A DNA stretch of 64,000 nt from Plasmodium coatneyi (GCF_001680005.1 NC_033556.1:620001-684000); one strand, 5' to 3'. Shown: positions 37,290 to 48,681, counted from the first letter of the stretch. The notes: generated by a model from the letters alone, not told the origin. Numbers and translations are program-made.

Positions 37290-38527
37290 GGAACCGTTAC
37301 AAAACTGCTACAAATAGCTACAAAAAATTTTAGTAATCATCACGGATCGATACGGAAGCGTGTCAAACCACACTGAACAGTATTGAACCGTGCTTTAGAG
37401 GTCCTAGTAAGATTGTTAGGGGTGGTTGGTGGAAGGAAGCGCGTTATGTCGGTTCTTAGGTGGATGGAAGGGGTGTTAGGGTTGTTAGGGTGGTGTTTGG
37501 TGGAAGGAAGGGGTGTGGAAGGGAAAAGGAGTAATGGAAAATGAGTGTAAGTTTTAGTATTTGGGGTGTTAATGTAGGAGGGGAAGGGGTTAAAAGAAGA
37601 AGGGTTTTAAGGATGAAGGTGTTAGAAGAACTGTGGGTGAATGTGGGGATGTTGTGTAAAGGATGTGATGTGAAGGGAGTGTGAGGAAGTTGGTGAGTGT
37701 GGAAGGAATGAGAGTGTAAAAAAGAGGAGTGAAGGAAGGGGTGTTAGTGTGGAGGGATGTGTGTTAAGGTGTGAAGGAAAGGAAGGTTCAAGGAAGAAAA
37801 GAAAATGTGTAAAGAAGGGAGGTGTAAAGTAGGAAGACTTAAGGTTTAAAGAAAGAAGTTTTTGGTGTAAAGAAGGAAGGTGTAAGGAAGGAAGGTTTAA
37901 GGAAAGAAGAAATGAGAATGAAGGAAGGGGTGTGGGAGTGAAGGAAGAAATGAGTAACTAAGTTTGTGAAGGAATGAGAGTGAAGGAGTGGATGTTAGAA
38001 GGAGGGGGTGTTAGAAGGAGGGGGTGTTAGAAGGAGGGGGTGTTAGAAGGAGGGGGTGTTAGAAGGAGGGGGTGTTAGAAGGAGGGGTGGTAAAAAGAAG
38101 GGGGTAGAAGGAGTGAGTAAGTGAGGGAATGATTGTGGAGGGAAGTGTGTTAGGGTGTAAGGGAGGGGGTGTTACATTTTTTTTTTCTTTCTTAAAGGAA
38201 TATTGGCAGTTTTAAATATTAATTTTTGAAATAATGTAATATGTATTTTTAAAATCTATTTTCTTTAATTGAGATATATTCCATTTTATATATTTTATAT
38301 TGTATGTTGTAATAAAATTTTCAGTTTAAATTAGATTTACACACCTTTAAAATGGAAAAAAAAAAAGTAGTAAATCGTAAGCACGCCGCACGCAAACTAT
38401 TTTATTAATGTTACCTAACAATATAAAAAGAAAAAATAATCATAGAATCTATTAATATAAATAAAGGAAAAAAAAAAGAATATAAGCGCCATTATAAAAA
38501 AATTTTTATTTAAAAAAAATCAGCAAA
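37290..38527. other. Intergenic with G-rich minisatellite
   Basis: Dominated by a G/A/T-rich repeat array (see separate entry), then AT-rich upstream sequence of the intact exported-protein gene. No gene seen. Confidence 0.55.
37400..38172. repeat. G-rich degenerate array with a perfect 16-bp core
   Basis: Loose repeats such as GGTGTTAGGGTGGT and GTGAAGGAAGGAAGG end in six nearly perfect copies of GTTAGAAGGAGGGGGT at about 37994-38090. The overall array looks like the complement of the C/T-rich array upstream of SICAvar. Runs of five G at regular spacing could form G-quadruplexes. Confidence 0.8.
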
Positions 38528-39792
38528 ATGGCACCTTTTCCTACAAAATACCTCCTATTCATATTGATACTTTGCTGTTGGACGAAATATCCACGTCATG
38601 TAAGAGATAGGAGCAACTGTTACACCTTCTAAAAATTTGCACACACATTTATTATGATTAAAAATTTTTACCCTCTTCACTAAAAATTGATAAAAAAAAG
38701 AGAAAAAAAAATTTTCCACCACCATAACAACCTTCCTTCCACCTACCACCATCCCTAACAATCTTTTTTTTTTAGGTTATTGTGCACGCAACCCCATCAT
38801 GGGGCAAAACCACGTCATCATGGAACACATCCACATGGAGCGCAAAATGGGGAAGTACCACACCATCATCATGGAGTAAAGGGATACGAAGTGGGGGTCT
38901 CTATGATTTATATGATTTGCCAGATCCAAGGATCATAACCACGGTAGGGTCATCATTATCTACAAGTGGAAGTAGGGTAAAAACAAAACAGCGGGAGAAT
39001 AAAGACCCTTGTGGTCGTAGTACAAATTCCTCCAGGAACAGCACAAATGAACGATCACCAAAAGAAAAGAACCCATTCGGCGGCCACCGATACAAAAAAT
39101 CCAATTCTAAAGAATCCATTCTTAAAGAATATTCACCACCTAACGATCATCTTCCACCCGAAGATTCACCACCCGAAGAAAATTCACCACCCGAAGAAAA
39201 TTCACCACCCGAAGAATATTCACCACCCGAAGAATATTCACCACCCGAAGAGTATTCACCACCCGAAGAAAATTCACCACCCGAAGAAAATTCACCACCC
39301 GAAGAAAATTCACCACCCGAAGAAAATTCACCACCCGAAGAATCACTCCCTGAAGAATCACTTTCTGAAGAACCACAACCTGAAGAATTACAACCTAAAG
39401 TAGAATTAAAAAGAACAAACCACACAAAGCACCACACTGAACGCACAAAAAGGAATACAACACAAAATAAAGCCCAAATTGGAACAATACAATATAGAAT
39501 CAGAAGTTTCTTTGATAAGTATAAATGTTGTAAGATTGTATATATATGCATATTCCCCCTAGCATTGCTTCTTTTACTTATTTACCCTATTGCCTCAAGG
39601 GGAATAAATAGTAAAATGCCAACCTCCTGGGTGGAGGGGGTGATCGGAACTGCAGATGCTAGTGTTCTTGTGGTCTATGCAATCGTCGCATCCGTACTGT
39701 TCATTTTATTATTAGGACTATATTATTCAAAAAAAAAACTTAAATGTACCATACGAGACCTAAAACAGCAGAAAGCTATGAAAGAGGCATGA
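38528..39792 (+). CDS. Two-TM putative exported protein with SPPEE repeats
   Basis: Exon 1 (38528-38599) encodes a hydrophobic 24-residue leader, MAPFPTKYLLFILILCCW..., and exon 2 (38776-39792) the rest, 362 residues. The short leader exon plus one large exon is the usual layout of Plasmodium exported proteins. I see no clear PEXEL (RxLxE/Q/D) near the start of exon 2. The middle holds about eleven SPPEEN/SPPEEY repeats, an acidic, proline-rich block. Two hydrophobic segments follow (KIVYICIFPLALLLLLIYPIA and DASVLVVYAIVASVLFILLLGLYY, the latter flanked by a basic tail). It is a tandem paralogue of the pseudogene to its left. I cannot name the family. Confidence 0.8.
39160..39345 (+). repeat. 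18-bp in-frame coding repeat (SPPEE-N/Y)
   Basis: About eleven copies of TCACCACCCGAAGAAAAT or ...GAATAT, all in frame within the exported-protein gene. Low divergence between copies suggests recent expansion. Confidence 0.9.
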
Positions 39793-40568
39793 ATGTAGGG
39801 AAGTTCAAAGGAGGAGGGAAGAGTACATAATTTGTCCACTCTCAGAATGCAGTTTATATATCATAATAATGATGTATATATTCATTAGATCAATTTCTTA
39901 TGGTGTTCTATAATATGTTCATGATGGAATTTGTTTGTATTATTATACGTTTTCCTGCAGTATTATTTTAAATTGTGATAATGGTTTGTTCTTTTTTTTG
40001 AATATATACAAAAATGCTTTGTGCACATCTATATATTGTGTAGATATGTTGTGCTGTTTATTTATATATAATTAAAATTGTTCATTCATATGATAGTAGG
40101 TATGAGCGCATTCTAGGAAGAAAGGGCAGGTACGTTGTTCCTTTTTGTGTGTATTTTCCATATATGTACATTTATAACTTGTGAGTTTTTTACATTCTGT
40201 ATGTATTATGTATATATTGTATAGTAATCATCATATATAAAGAATATAGCTATAGTACTTATTGTGCAATATGTAAATTTTTTTCTTCTTTATGCATTGC
40301 ATATTTTTTGTAGTCATTTACTTATCAGTATATATATACACATGCAATAAAATTATCTCCCTCCCTTTGCATATTTGCATAATTATTGATGTTGATAACG
40401 TACGCACACATTGCATACGTTATTCATAATTAATGTTGATAACGTACGTACACACAATGTACACATACTTTATAATTGATGTTGATAACTAACACACACA
40501 ATGTGCACACACTGTATATATAAATTGCATAAATTGTAAATTACTATAGTTTAATAAAAAAGGAAACA
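39793..40568. other. Convergent intergenic region
   Basis: 3' flanks of the exported-protein gene (+) and the two-domain KIR (-). AT-rich, with a repeated TGATGTTGATAACGTACGCACACA-like element (about three degenerate copies at 40385-40500). No gene seen. Confidence 0.5.
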
Positions 40569-40877
40569 TTATGTAGGATGATAACTTATATTGGTTCTTT
40601 GTCCTCGCTGACGTTGTCTCTGTTGTTGTTGTCCCCCTCTATTATTTGTTCTTCCTTGAGGTGGTGATTGTTGTTCATTATATATAGTAGATGCATCTGT
40701 TGTGGATAAGTCTGTAGAAGTGTCCGCTGTTGTTGACGAGTCGAATGTTGTGGAACCTACTGTTGTTGTGTCGTCATTCGTAAACGCATCAAAATGATGA
40801 TCAACTGATCTCCTTTCCCTTCTTCTGCTGCTGCTTATGCTGTTCCTTCCACCTACGTTTCTAAATGTGTTATGGAT

Positions 40878-43042
40878 TCAATCAGGTAGAAGATTATACT
40901 AAAAAAAAAAAAAAAAAAAGGAAAGGAAGTGAAAGAATGTGAGGGGTAGAAATATGTATTATATATATATACGTACATATGTATATATGTATATACATAT
41001 ATGTATATGTATGTCCATATACATAGTGGTAATTATAATTGTAATTGTTGTAGTTATTACTTACTTTATATAAAAAGAATGTGGTTACTGGTAGACCAAC
41101 TATTCCAATTATGGACATGACAATAGGAGTGATTTTGTTGGTAGCACTGTTACTCCCTTCAGAGGGGGAGCTACCTGATGTTGCTGTGCGTTCTTCATGC
41201 TCCGGTGTAGTTACTACTAAACATTTTAAGTTTTCCACTTCACTTAATTTCCCCACTCCTTGGTCAAAAATTTCACCAAATTCTTTGCAAATGTGATTCC
41301 ATTGCTGCCCATTACGTTGTGCATAAATGGTCATGTAAGCAGCATTAATTTTCTCCAAGTAAGTGAAGTATTTCTGAGTACAGGGAGTTGTACCACCACC
41401 ACCCTTTATTTGTTGTTGTATAGTGTTTTTATCCTTGAGGTATTCATATAGCAATTTTCTTTGCGGGAAAAATTTACTGTGCTTTCCATTATTGCATGTA
41501 AAGTAGCAACCATGATCACTTGTACTACATTCTACTGCTGTTTTAATTTTTTCCATAGCAGCATTGAATGATTTTCCTTTACCCTTAAGTTCCTTCAATA
41601 ACATATTTCCGACCGAAAAATAAAAGAAGTTGCAATACTCTTTATTGGAGTTAGGAGGGTTGTCCTTCATTTCGTATAGGTAACATACTGCTTTTACAAC
41701 TTGTTCGGCATATTTCTTAGTATCCTCATCATCCTCTAATTTAACTTTCATCTGTTTGAACCATGTGGTAGAATTTTCACAACTGGTCGAGCCATCATTG
41801 AATTTACTGTAGAAATCTGTATAGGAAGGTAATTCCTTTAATTTGTTCACCTACCAAAAGGAAAAAAGGTAATTAACAAAGTGTGCCCCAAAATACATAT
41901 AAGTGTATATATATATCTACATATATATATATGTATATGTATATATATGCATTTCACTATGTATGCAGGTACTTCTAATTTTTATTACGAAATATGCATA
42001 AGTAGTGCTACATATTCATAATAACAAAATTTTCATCATATGAATAATTATTCATATGATGTGCATAATTCCATCATATTATGTGTTCACATAATTATTC
42101 ATATTATGATGTTGTGCATATATATATTAGCACTTTTAAATATGAATGTACCCCTAAAACTCCAGGTTCACCCGGCAGGCCATCTTCCTCTTCCTCGGGA
42201 AGGTCGATGTCGACGAGGTCGTCGTCAGATTGTTCTTCTGGGTCTTCCTCTTCTTTCTTCTTTTCTTCCTTAGACATTGCTGCACAGGGCAATTTTGGTG
42301 GTTCCCCTCCGTTTTTTGCAAAATAGTGGTCATATTTTTTCCTAAATGCCAAACAACTTTGGTCCACATCACAGTGAGCACCCATTTTTTCGTATTCTTT
42401 TTTAGCATTCGTCCAATGTGCATTGTACTGTGGCCAACAGGATTGTGTATTGCCCCCTGACGGCTTCTGTTGTTGTAAGGTTTTGAGGTTATAATCGAAG
42501 TCGAACAATTCTCTACTCTCTTCGAAAAGGGGTTTGCCCATACCATTGTATATATTATTGCACCTCCACTCAGATCCAATTTCCTGCAGTAATTTATAAA
42601 TATCCTTGGTGGCCTGCAGATATCGACCCTCCTCCAATTCGTTCTTTATTTTATCAACTATCCAATTAAACAGAAAACCACAACGATCATCATTGGACAA
42701 ATTGCTATCCTGCATTTGACGTGCATAACAACAAGCTTTACGAACTTCCTCTTTATGTTGTGTGAAATATTTACGGACGGACCACGCACCATTTTTCAAC
42801 TCATTAGAGCCACAATCAGTAGTTCTTCCATTTTGTCCTAGCGCTTTATATATCTTTGTAGAAGGTAGTTCATTTTCTTCCTGCCCCTATAGAGATAATT
42901 GGGCAAATATATATGTATTTTTCACACTTCCTATTACATTATATATACATTGCTGTGTTCGTGGTCAATTATATATTATAAGCGGAGTCGATAATTTATT
43001 TCTTCTTTTGTGTTTTCTTTTTCCACTTACGTCTGGCACCAT
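40878..43042 (-). CDS. KIR: Two-domain KIR protein, truncated by a nonsense codon in its tail exon
   Basis: Four exons: 43042-43031 (MVPD), 42886-42152, 41850-41065 and 40898 onward. Exon 2 is a divergent KIR domain (ELPSTKIYKALGQNG..., CGFLFNWIVDKIKNEL, LFDFDYNLKTL) without a TM. It ends in an unusual acidic, GC-rich segment (DDDLVDIDLPEEEEDGLPG). Exon 3 is a conventional KIR domain (VNKLKELPSYTDFYSKFNDG...) with a TM (VMSIIGIVGLPVTTFFLYK). No separate first exon for the second domain is visible, and the phases match, so I join them. In exon 4 the usual Trp codon is TGA at 40878-40880. The next 102 or so codons are open and end in the family tail (TNISYHPT) at 40569. Truncated product about 517 residues, ancestral about 620. 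Confidence 0.75.
42034..42061. repeat. 28-bp perfect palindrome
   Basis: CATCATATGAATAA followed directly by its reverse complement. It lies in the intron between the two KIR domains, next to related imperfect inverted repeats up to about 42115. Confidence 0.85.
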
Positions 43043-43833
43043 TTTTTCTCCTCTAATGGTACTATTCTTCTTCCTACTTATATATTAGTATATATAATTA
43101 TGGTGAAAAATTGTGTTCATTCATTATATTGTATTCATTTTTAAAGCAATTATTATTTTGCTTTTTTTAAAAAGCAATGCAATTATTATTATAGAATACA
43201 CATTATATATGTATTCAATTTTAAAGCAATAATTCTTTTTAGAGCAATTATTTTGCTTTTTTTTAAAGAGCAGGAATGCAATTATTATTATAGAATACAC
43301 ATTTATTATAGAATGCACATTATGCATTATTCATTATATCAAATTGTTACGTGCACATATATAAGGAAAAAATAATGACAATCAGGAAAAAACAAAATGA
43401 GGGGGAAAGAGTGGAAGATTGGAAGTTCTTCCTCCATATACATGCTTCCCTATTCATTTATTACACCTATGGGGGACTATATTTGGGGGGTACTTGCAAC
43501 ACATATATATATATATATGTAGTAATATATAGAACTTTTTTTTTTCCCCCCCCTTACAAGTTCTTATTTTTATAAATTTTTTCCTTCCTACTTTTTCTTT
43601 AAAAATATATATATTTTTTTTATGAAGAGGAAACACTCTTTTTTTTTTTTCTCCTTTTCCTATATTTCGCTTTGACTGTTGTCGTCTTATGCAGAGTTAT
43701 TCAAAAGCATACAAATGAAAAGGAGAAAAAAAAGAAAAGATAGTTCATCCTCTTTTTATATTGTTTTAATATTGCGCTTATTTATTGTCCCTTCCCAGGG
43801 AGGGGAGCATTCCAATGTGTTCCATGTGATGTG
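43043..43833. other. Intergenic between KIR genes, with a local duplication
   Basis: Two similar segments, about 43130-43215 and 43218-43310, share the units GCAATTATTATTATAGAATA and ATTTTGCTTTTTTTAAA. Poly(T) and TATA tracts follow. No gene seen. Confidence 0.5.
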
Positions 43834-45346
43834 TTACATGTTCTGATAAGCTATATTTCTTGACTTTTGTTGGCTTTGTCTCTGTTGTTGTTGGCTTTTC
43901 TTTCTTTGATGGTGGCCTGGTTTATTGTTATTTGTCATATTCGTTCCTGCCCTTCCTGCTCTTGTTCCTCTTTTGGGTGATATATCATATATGGTAGATT
44001 GATCCGTCGAATGGTCTGTTGACAGATTTGATGATGAACCCACTGTTGTTGTTGCATATGAAATAAAATCATCGTTTTCGTCTTCTGATGTGTTTAATTC
44101 ATGTCCGATGGTAGATCTTCCTTCTCTTTTTCTGCTGTTGTTTCCACCGGAAAGGGTTCCACGTATTCCAGAGAATATAGAAGTATACTGAAGGAAGAGA
44201 AGAAATAGTTAGTACAAATATGAAATATAAATATATATATACAGTTATATGTATATATATGATATATGTGTATATGTATATATATATATATATATATAAG
44301 GAGGCAGTTCACTTCTATTTTTCACATGTATTGTTCATAAAAAAGGGGGTAATGTTTCCCTTCCATCCTTCATTCCTTTCCCCTTCTTTCTAACATTATT
44401 CGTATACTTTTTACAGTTATAATTGTACCTTATATAGAAGGAAAATTATCGATGGTAATCCTACTATTCCTAAGATGGAGGACGCTGCTGGGATGGCAAA
44501 AGTTCCACCATTGGAAGTGGTACCAGGACCAGATCCAGGTTCAGGTCTGGGTCCAAGGCTATCCTGCGATGATGCACTCCCTGGTTTCGATAATGCTGTA
44601 CACTTTGCTTTTAACTTTTTTGGATCGCATTTATCCTCGAATACATCCTTTATTCCCTTACAATATTCATCATTCCCCAATCTTCCTTGACACTCCTTTT
44701 TCACTTCTTCATATATTGCAACAATCCCTTCCAAATATTTTCCATATTTTTCTGTGCACTGGGATTGATTTCTCAGTGCGAGCATTCCTATGATTTCGCA
44801 CTCAATGTAGTAGTCGAATATGGTTTTCCTCTTTTTTAGGGTATTTGTATCAGTAGTGTCTTTGTCCAAAATTTCACAGTTACTTCCTTTATAGAGCTCC
44901 TTCAATTTTGGTAGGACTATTTTTGTTATGTCCTTTAATTTACCACTGTGCTGCCCCGAAATTATTATATTGGTCATCCAATAATAAAAGAAATTACAGC
45001 CGATATGATATAATCGACTTTCCGTCCTCTTCTTCATGTCGGCTATACAACATAAGGCCTTTGCAATTTTTCCCTTATAGTGCTCAATTTCATCACATCC
45101 TACTAAGGCACCCATGAATTTTTGTTCGGATTCATCACCACAATCTACACAACCATCTTTGAATTTACTATAGAAATTCGTATATGACGATAATTTTTCC
45201 AATTCCTCCTGCTACAAATGTCATTGACGAGAAGTGTACACATATATATACATATGACACATAGATTCATGTATATATACGCATGTATGTACTTTCTAAA
45301 AGGATGAAATTACCGTTAATGTAGCATCTGCACCCACGTTCACCAT
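43834..45346 (-). CDS. KIR: KIR protein (pir family), intact
   Basis: Three exons: 45346-45314 (MVNVGADATLT), 45208-44429 and 44187-43834, 388 residues. Exon 2 begins EELEKLSSYTNFYSKFKDGC and has the family cysteines (CVDCG, ALCCIADMKK, CNFFYYWMTN, SQCTEKYGKYLEGI). It ends with a Pro/Gly/Ser stretch (GPRPEPGSGPG) before the TM (ASSILGIVGLPSIIFLLYK). The exon 3 tail is longer than in the neighbours and Gln-rich near the end (QQQQRQSQQK), closing with RNIAYQNM. Exon 2 closely resembles the first domain of the two-domain KIR at 51 kb. Confidence 0.92.
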
Positions 45347-46033
45347 TCTGTGTGCGTAATCTTCTATTACATTATTTCTTCCTTTCACAAAATATTTCAT
45401 ACGGATGTATGAAAAAAAAAAAAAAAAAAAAAAAAAAAAGGAATGTGTATGCCTCCTTTATAATAATAATAATATTTTTTGCAGTAGAACATCTTCCTCC
45501 TTCTTTCATTCATGGTTGCTTAATAGGAATAATATTTTTTTTTTCCCTTTCCTTCATTTATTTTTCTTCCCCTCTGATGCGTTCCTTATAAATTGCATGT
45601 TCATATATGTATGAAATGTGCACGCACATTATATTATGTATACTATTTGACCTACCATCCACTCCCCTCTCTTCTTTTTTTTATGTACATATTGAAGCAT
45701 AATTAGTAAAAAGGGGGAGTGTATATTGATGCAAATATGTGAACATAATATATTACAGAGGAAGAATTGCATTAGTTACATATATATGTAAAGAAGAGAA
45801 ATATATATATATATTCTCATAGGAATATTTTCCAGTATACTCCGATTTTCTTCTATCTGCGGTTCCCGTTCTTATATATGTAAAATACATGTACGTTACT
45901 TATAATTTTGATAGAAAGGGGTAGAACATTACATACCCCACTTATAATTTAAAGGGGGAGACATTACTTGCTATATATAACTAATACAAATGGAAGCAAG
46001 GACATTTCTCCTTTCCATTCACTCATTGTTACA
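45347..46033. other. Intergenic, AT-rich
   Basis: Poly(A) of about 29 at 45411-45439, an AT-rich body and TATA tracts near 45780-45815. No gene seen. Confidence 0.5.
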
Positions 46034-46328
46034 TTATATACGTTGATAACGAATATTCTTCCCCTGCGACCTCCCATTATTTCGTCTTTGACCAGATTGT
46101 CCGCCATAAACGGTAGATTCATCTGTTGAGTCACCTATTGTTGTGGAATCTTCGGTGGTATAATTCGTCATGTATTCAGTAGATTCGTCTGTGAATGCAC
46201 CAATGTTAGGTTCAACTGATCTCCTCCTTCTGCTGCCTCTGCCAGAAGAATAGTTACTTCTCATTCCAGAAAATAAATTGGTATACTAAGAATGGAAGAA
46301 AAATTAAAAAATAAAGGTGCAAAAATAC

Positions 46329-46361
<33 letters not shown>

Positions 46362-47749
46362 GTGCGTGTGTGTATGTGTGAATTTTTCATATAGTTGTAA
46401 TTGGCATAATTACACTTCTAATGATAAATTATAATTGTAATTATAATTGTTGTGTTACTTACCTTATATAGATAGAATACAACTGCTGGAAGGGCTGTTA
46501 ATACAACAGCAGGAGGAATGATGGTGGTAAGTGGTGGTAATGAACCACCACCACCACTTCCACCGGTTTGTACATCCACATCAGGGGATGATATATCCGC
46601 TTTTGGACCTTTTATATCTACTTCTGGACCTTTTAGGTCACCTTCCACTTTTGGTAATGATACATCTACGTCCCCCTTTGTCTTGTAACCACCTACTGGA
46701 CGTGGTAAATGAATAAAACAAAATATGTGTACAAAGCATAAGGAAGAAAATATTATTAACGTAGGATGGTGTTGTCCGTGTAGGGAGGGTGCGGATTCGC
46801 CTTTCTGTAATAATATACTTTTGGGTTATATATATTTGTTATCTTCCCTTCTTTTCTTTCCTCTTTTATTTGTCTTACCTGCTTCGAGATCGTGAGATAC
46901 TTCTGCGCGTGTGCTGACGTCAGGGCATTCTAATTTTGGTAGTTCCTTCTTAGTCCCACAGCTTGGGTGCTCCTTCCTAAATTCTCTACAATAATCATTC
47001 TTATCTTTCGTACAATCACTACATGACAATGAATAGCCTCCCTGCGCATTCCCCTTCAGCTGTGCGGCATACATTGGATTAGTGGAATAATCATTACAAT
47101 TGACTCTCTTCTGTAGAGCACCAATGTTATATTTGTAATCAAATAATTTTTTAATCTCTTCGCATTTATATTGCATAATATCAGGGTATATATTAGTGCA
47201 CTTATTCCTGTTTTTGCTTATATCCCCCCCCCATGGGAATTTATCCAATTCTCTGTAAATTGCGTCCATGGTATGCCCAAAAGTTCCATATGTCTTCAAT
47301 TTGTTCTTTATTTGAGTACATATCCAGAAGAACAAAAAATAACAAGGTTTCCAATAATCCAGGGTGCCCACATCCTTTGTGCAAGCATAATAGTAGTTCC
47401 GAACAATTCCAGGGGCCAAATTCTCATCATTAGTTACATCTTTCACCCGTCTACTTAGTGCCCCTTGTACTCCCTTCAGTACTTCCGGGTTACAGTGTGC
47501 CCCTGCACGAACATCCCGGCAACTTTTTTTTCTCGTCCCAAATGTAGCATATTCTTCTTCTGAGGGTAAGGTAATTGTACCTGCCTGCTAAAAATATATA
47601 GAATTGCCAGAACTTATGTACACATTCTTTTAAATTTATTACACTATGCACAAATTACTATATACATATCATATATATAAGTGTCCATGTTGTAAAGGAA
47701 GGGAGAAAAAGTGAACAGATCCCTTCAGTGTTGGTGCCTTCCCTACCAT
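46034..47749 (-). CDS. KIR: KIR protein with an AHNAK-like third exon
   Basis: Four exons: 47749-47717 (MVGKAPTLKGS, weak GTTCAC donor), 47584-46879, 46692-46463 and 46285-46034, about 406 residues. Exon 2 is a divergent KIR domain (AGTITLPSEEEYATFG..., CYFLFFWICTQIKNKL, LFDYKYNIGAL), like domain 1 of the gene at 42 kb. Exon 3 is extra compared with ordinary KIRs. Its first 40 or so residues (GDVDVSLPKVEGDLK, GPEVDIKGPK, PDVDVQ) look like the repeat of the vertebrate giant protein AHNAK. A Gly/Ser linker and a TM (IIPPAVVLTALPAVVFYLYK) follow. The last exon is a normal KIR tail ending KNIRYQRI. All joins keep frame (exon 2 to 3 through a split Gly codon). Exon 1 is the least certain part. Confidence 0.85.
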
Positions 47750-48681
47750 TCTTTTTACACATCTTTCTGTATGTAATAAGAACCTATTTTTAAAGTTCCT
47801 TATTTATTCATAAGGAAGTAAACATATGAAAATTCTTTATTTATATTATAAAGCGATCACCATTGGAAAAGTTATGTATATTTATATCAAATTTTTTTCA
47901 TTACATCGTTAAATAATGCACATTCCTTAACTCCCCAAATTATGATGATACACTATACGTATGTATTGGCATAGGCATATGCATATATATAGTTAAGTTA
48001 AAAAAGCATGTACAAAATATTATGAAATTACCAAAGTGAACAGCAAAAAAAAAGAAAGAAAAAAAAAAAAAAAAAAAAGGGTTAATCAAAAATTTCTTTA
48101 TGTAGCACATTATTCCACACACACACACACTACACTATACTACTACTATGCTGCAATACATTACATTTGAAACTGTGTATGATCATTATTATTATTCGTA
48201 TAAGATTTTACTACTACCACATTATGTGCATCTTATTCCTCCCTTCCCTTCCATGTATTATTTTTTCCTCCATTGGCACAATATTGGGCTTAAGGAAAAA
48301 TTTTCAATTAGATATTATTGATATCCCCCCTCCTTTATGTTTTCCTTCCCTTAAAACTTCAGCATATCATAAATAGTTCCCCTATATTAGATGTGCACCT
48401 TCACCTTAGGTGAGCTATCCTTCCCTAATACGCTTTACAAATTACATAAAAATTTCTCTCTCATTTTTCTTTCTCCTCTGCCTTCACTCCTTCTTACATC
48501 CTTCTTTTTTACTTCCTTCAATCTTTACATACTCCTTTTTTACTTCCTTCAATCTTTACTTCCTCCTCTTTTCCTTCACTCTCATTCCTTCACTTTTTTT
48601 CCTTCACTCTCATTCCTTACTTTCCTTTCTTTTCTTTTGCTCTTTTCATTCTTCATTCTACTTTCTACATTTGTTCCTCAG
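47750..48681. other. Region between KIR and telomere-like block
   Basis: AT-rich, turning C/T-rich (CTTCC/CTTTC repeats, about 48400-48670) as it approaches the telomere-like repeats. No gene seen. Confidence 0.5.

Noticed and set aside
39011..39551. Alternative repeat frames on both strands over the SPPEE repeat
   Set aside because: They are shadows of the 18-bp repeat. The frame starting with a leader exon and ending with TM helices is the coherent one.
42104..43042. Stand-alone KIR gene consisting only of the divergent domain
   Set aside because: It lacks a TM and tail exon of its own. The next KIR domain downstream lacks a first exon, and the splice phases match, so a single two-domain gene is simpler.
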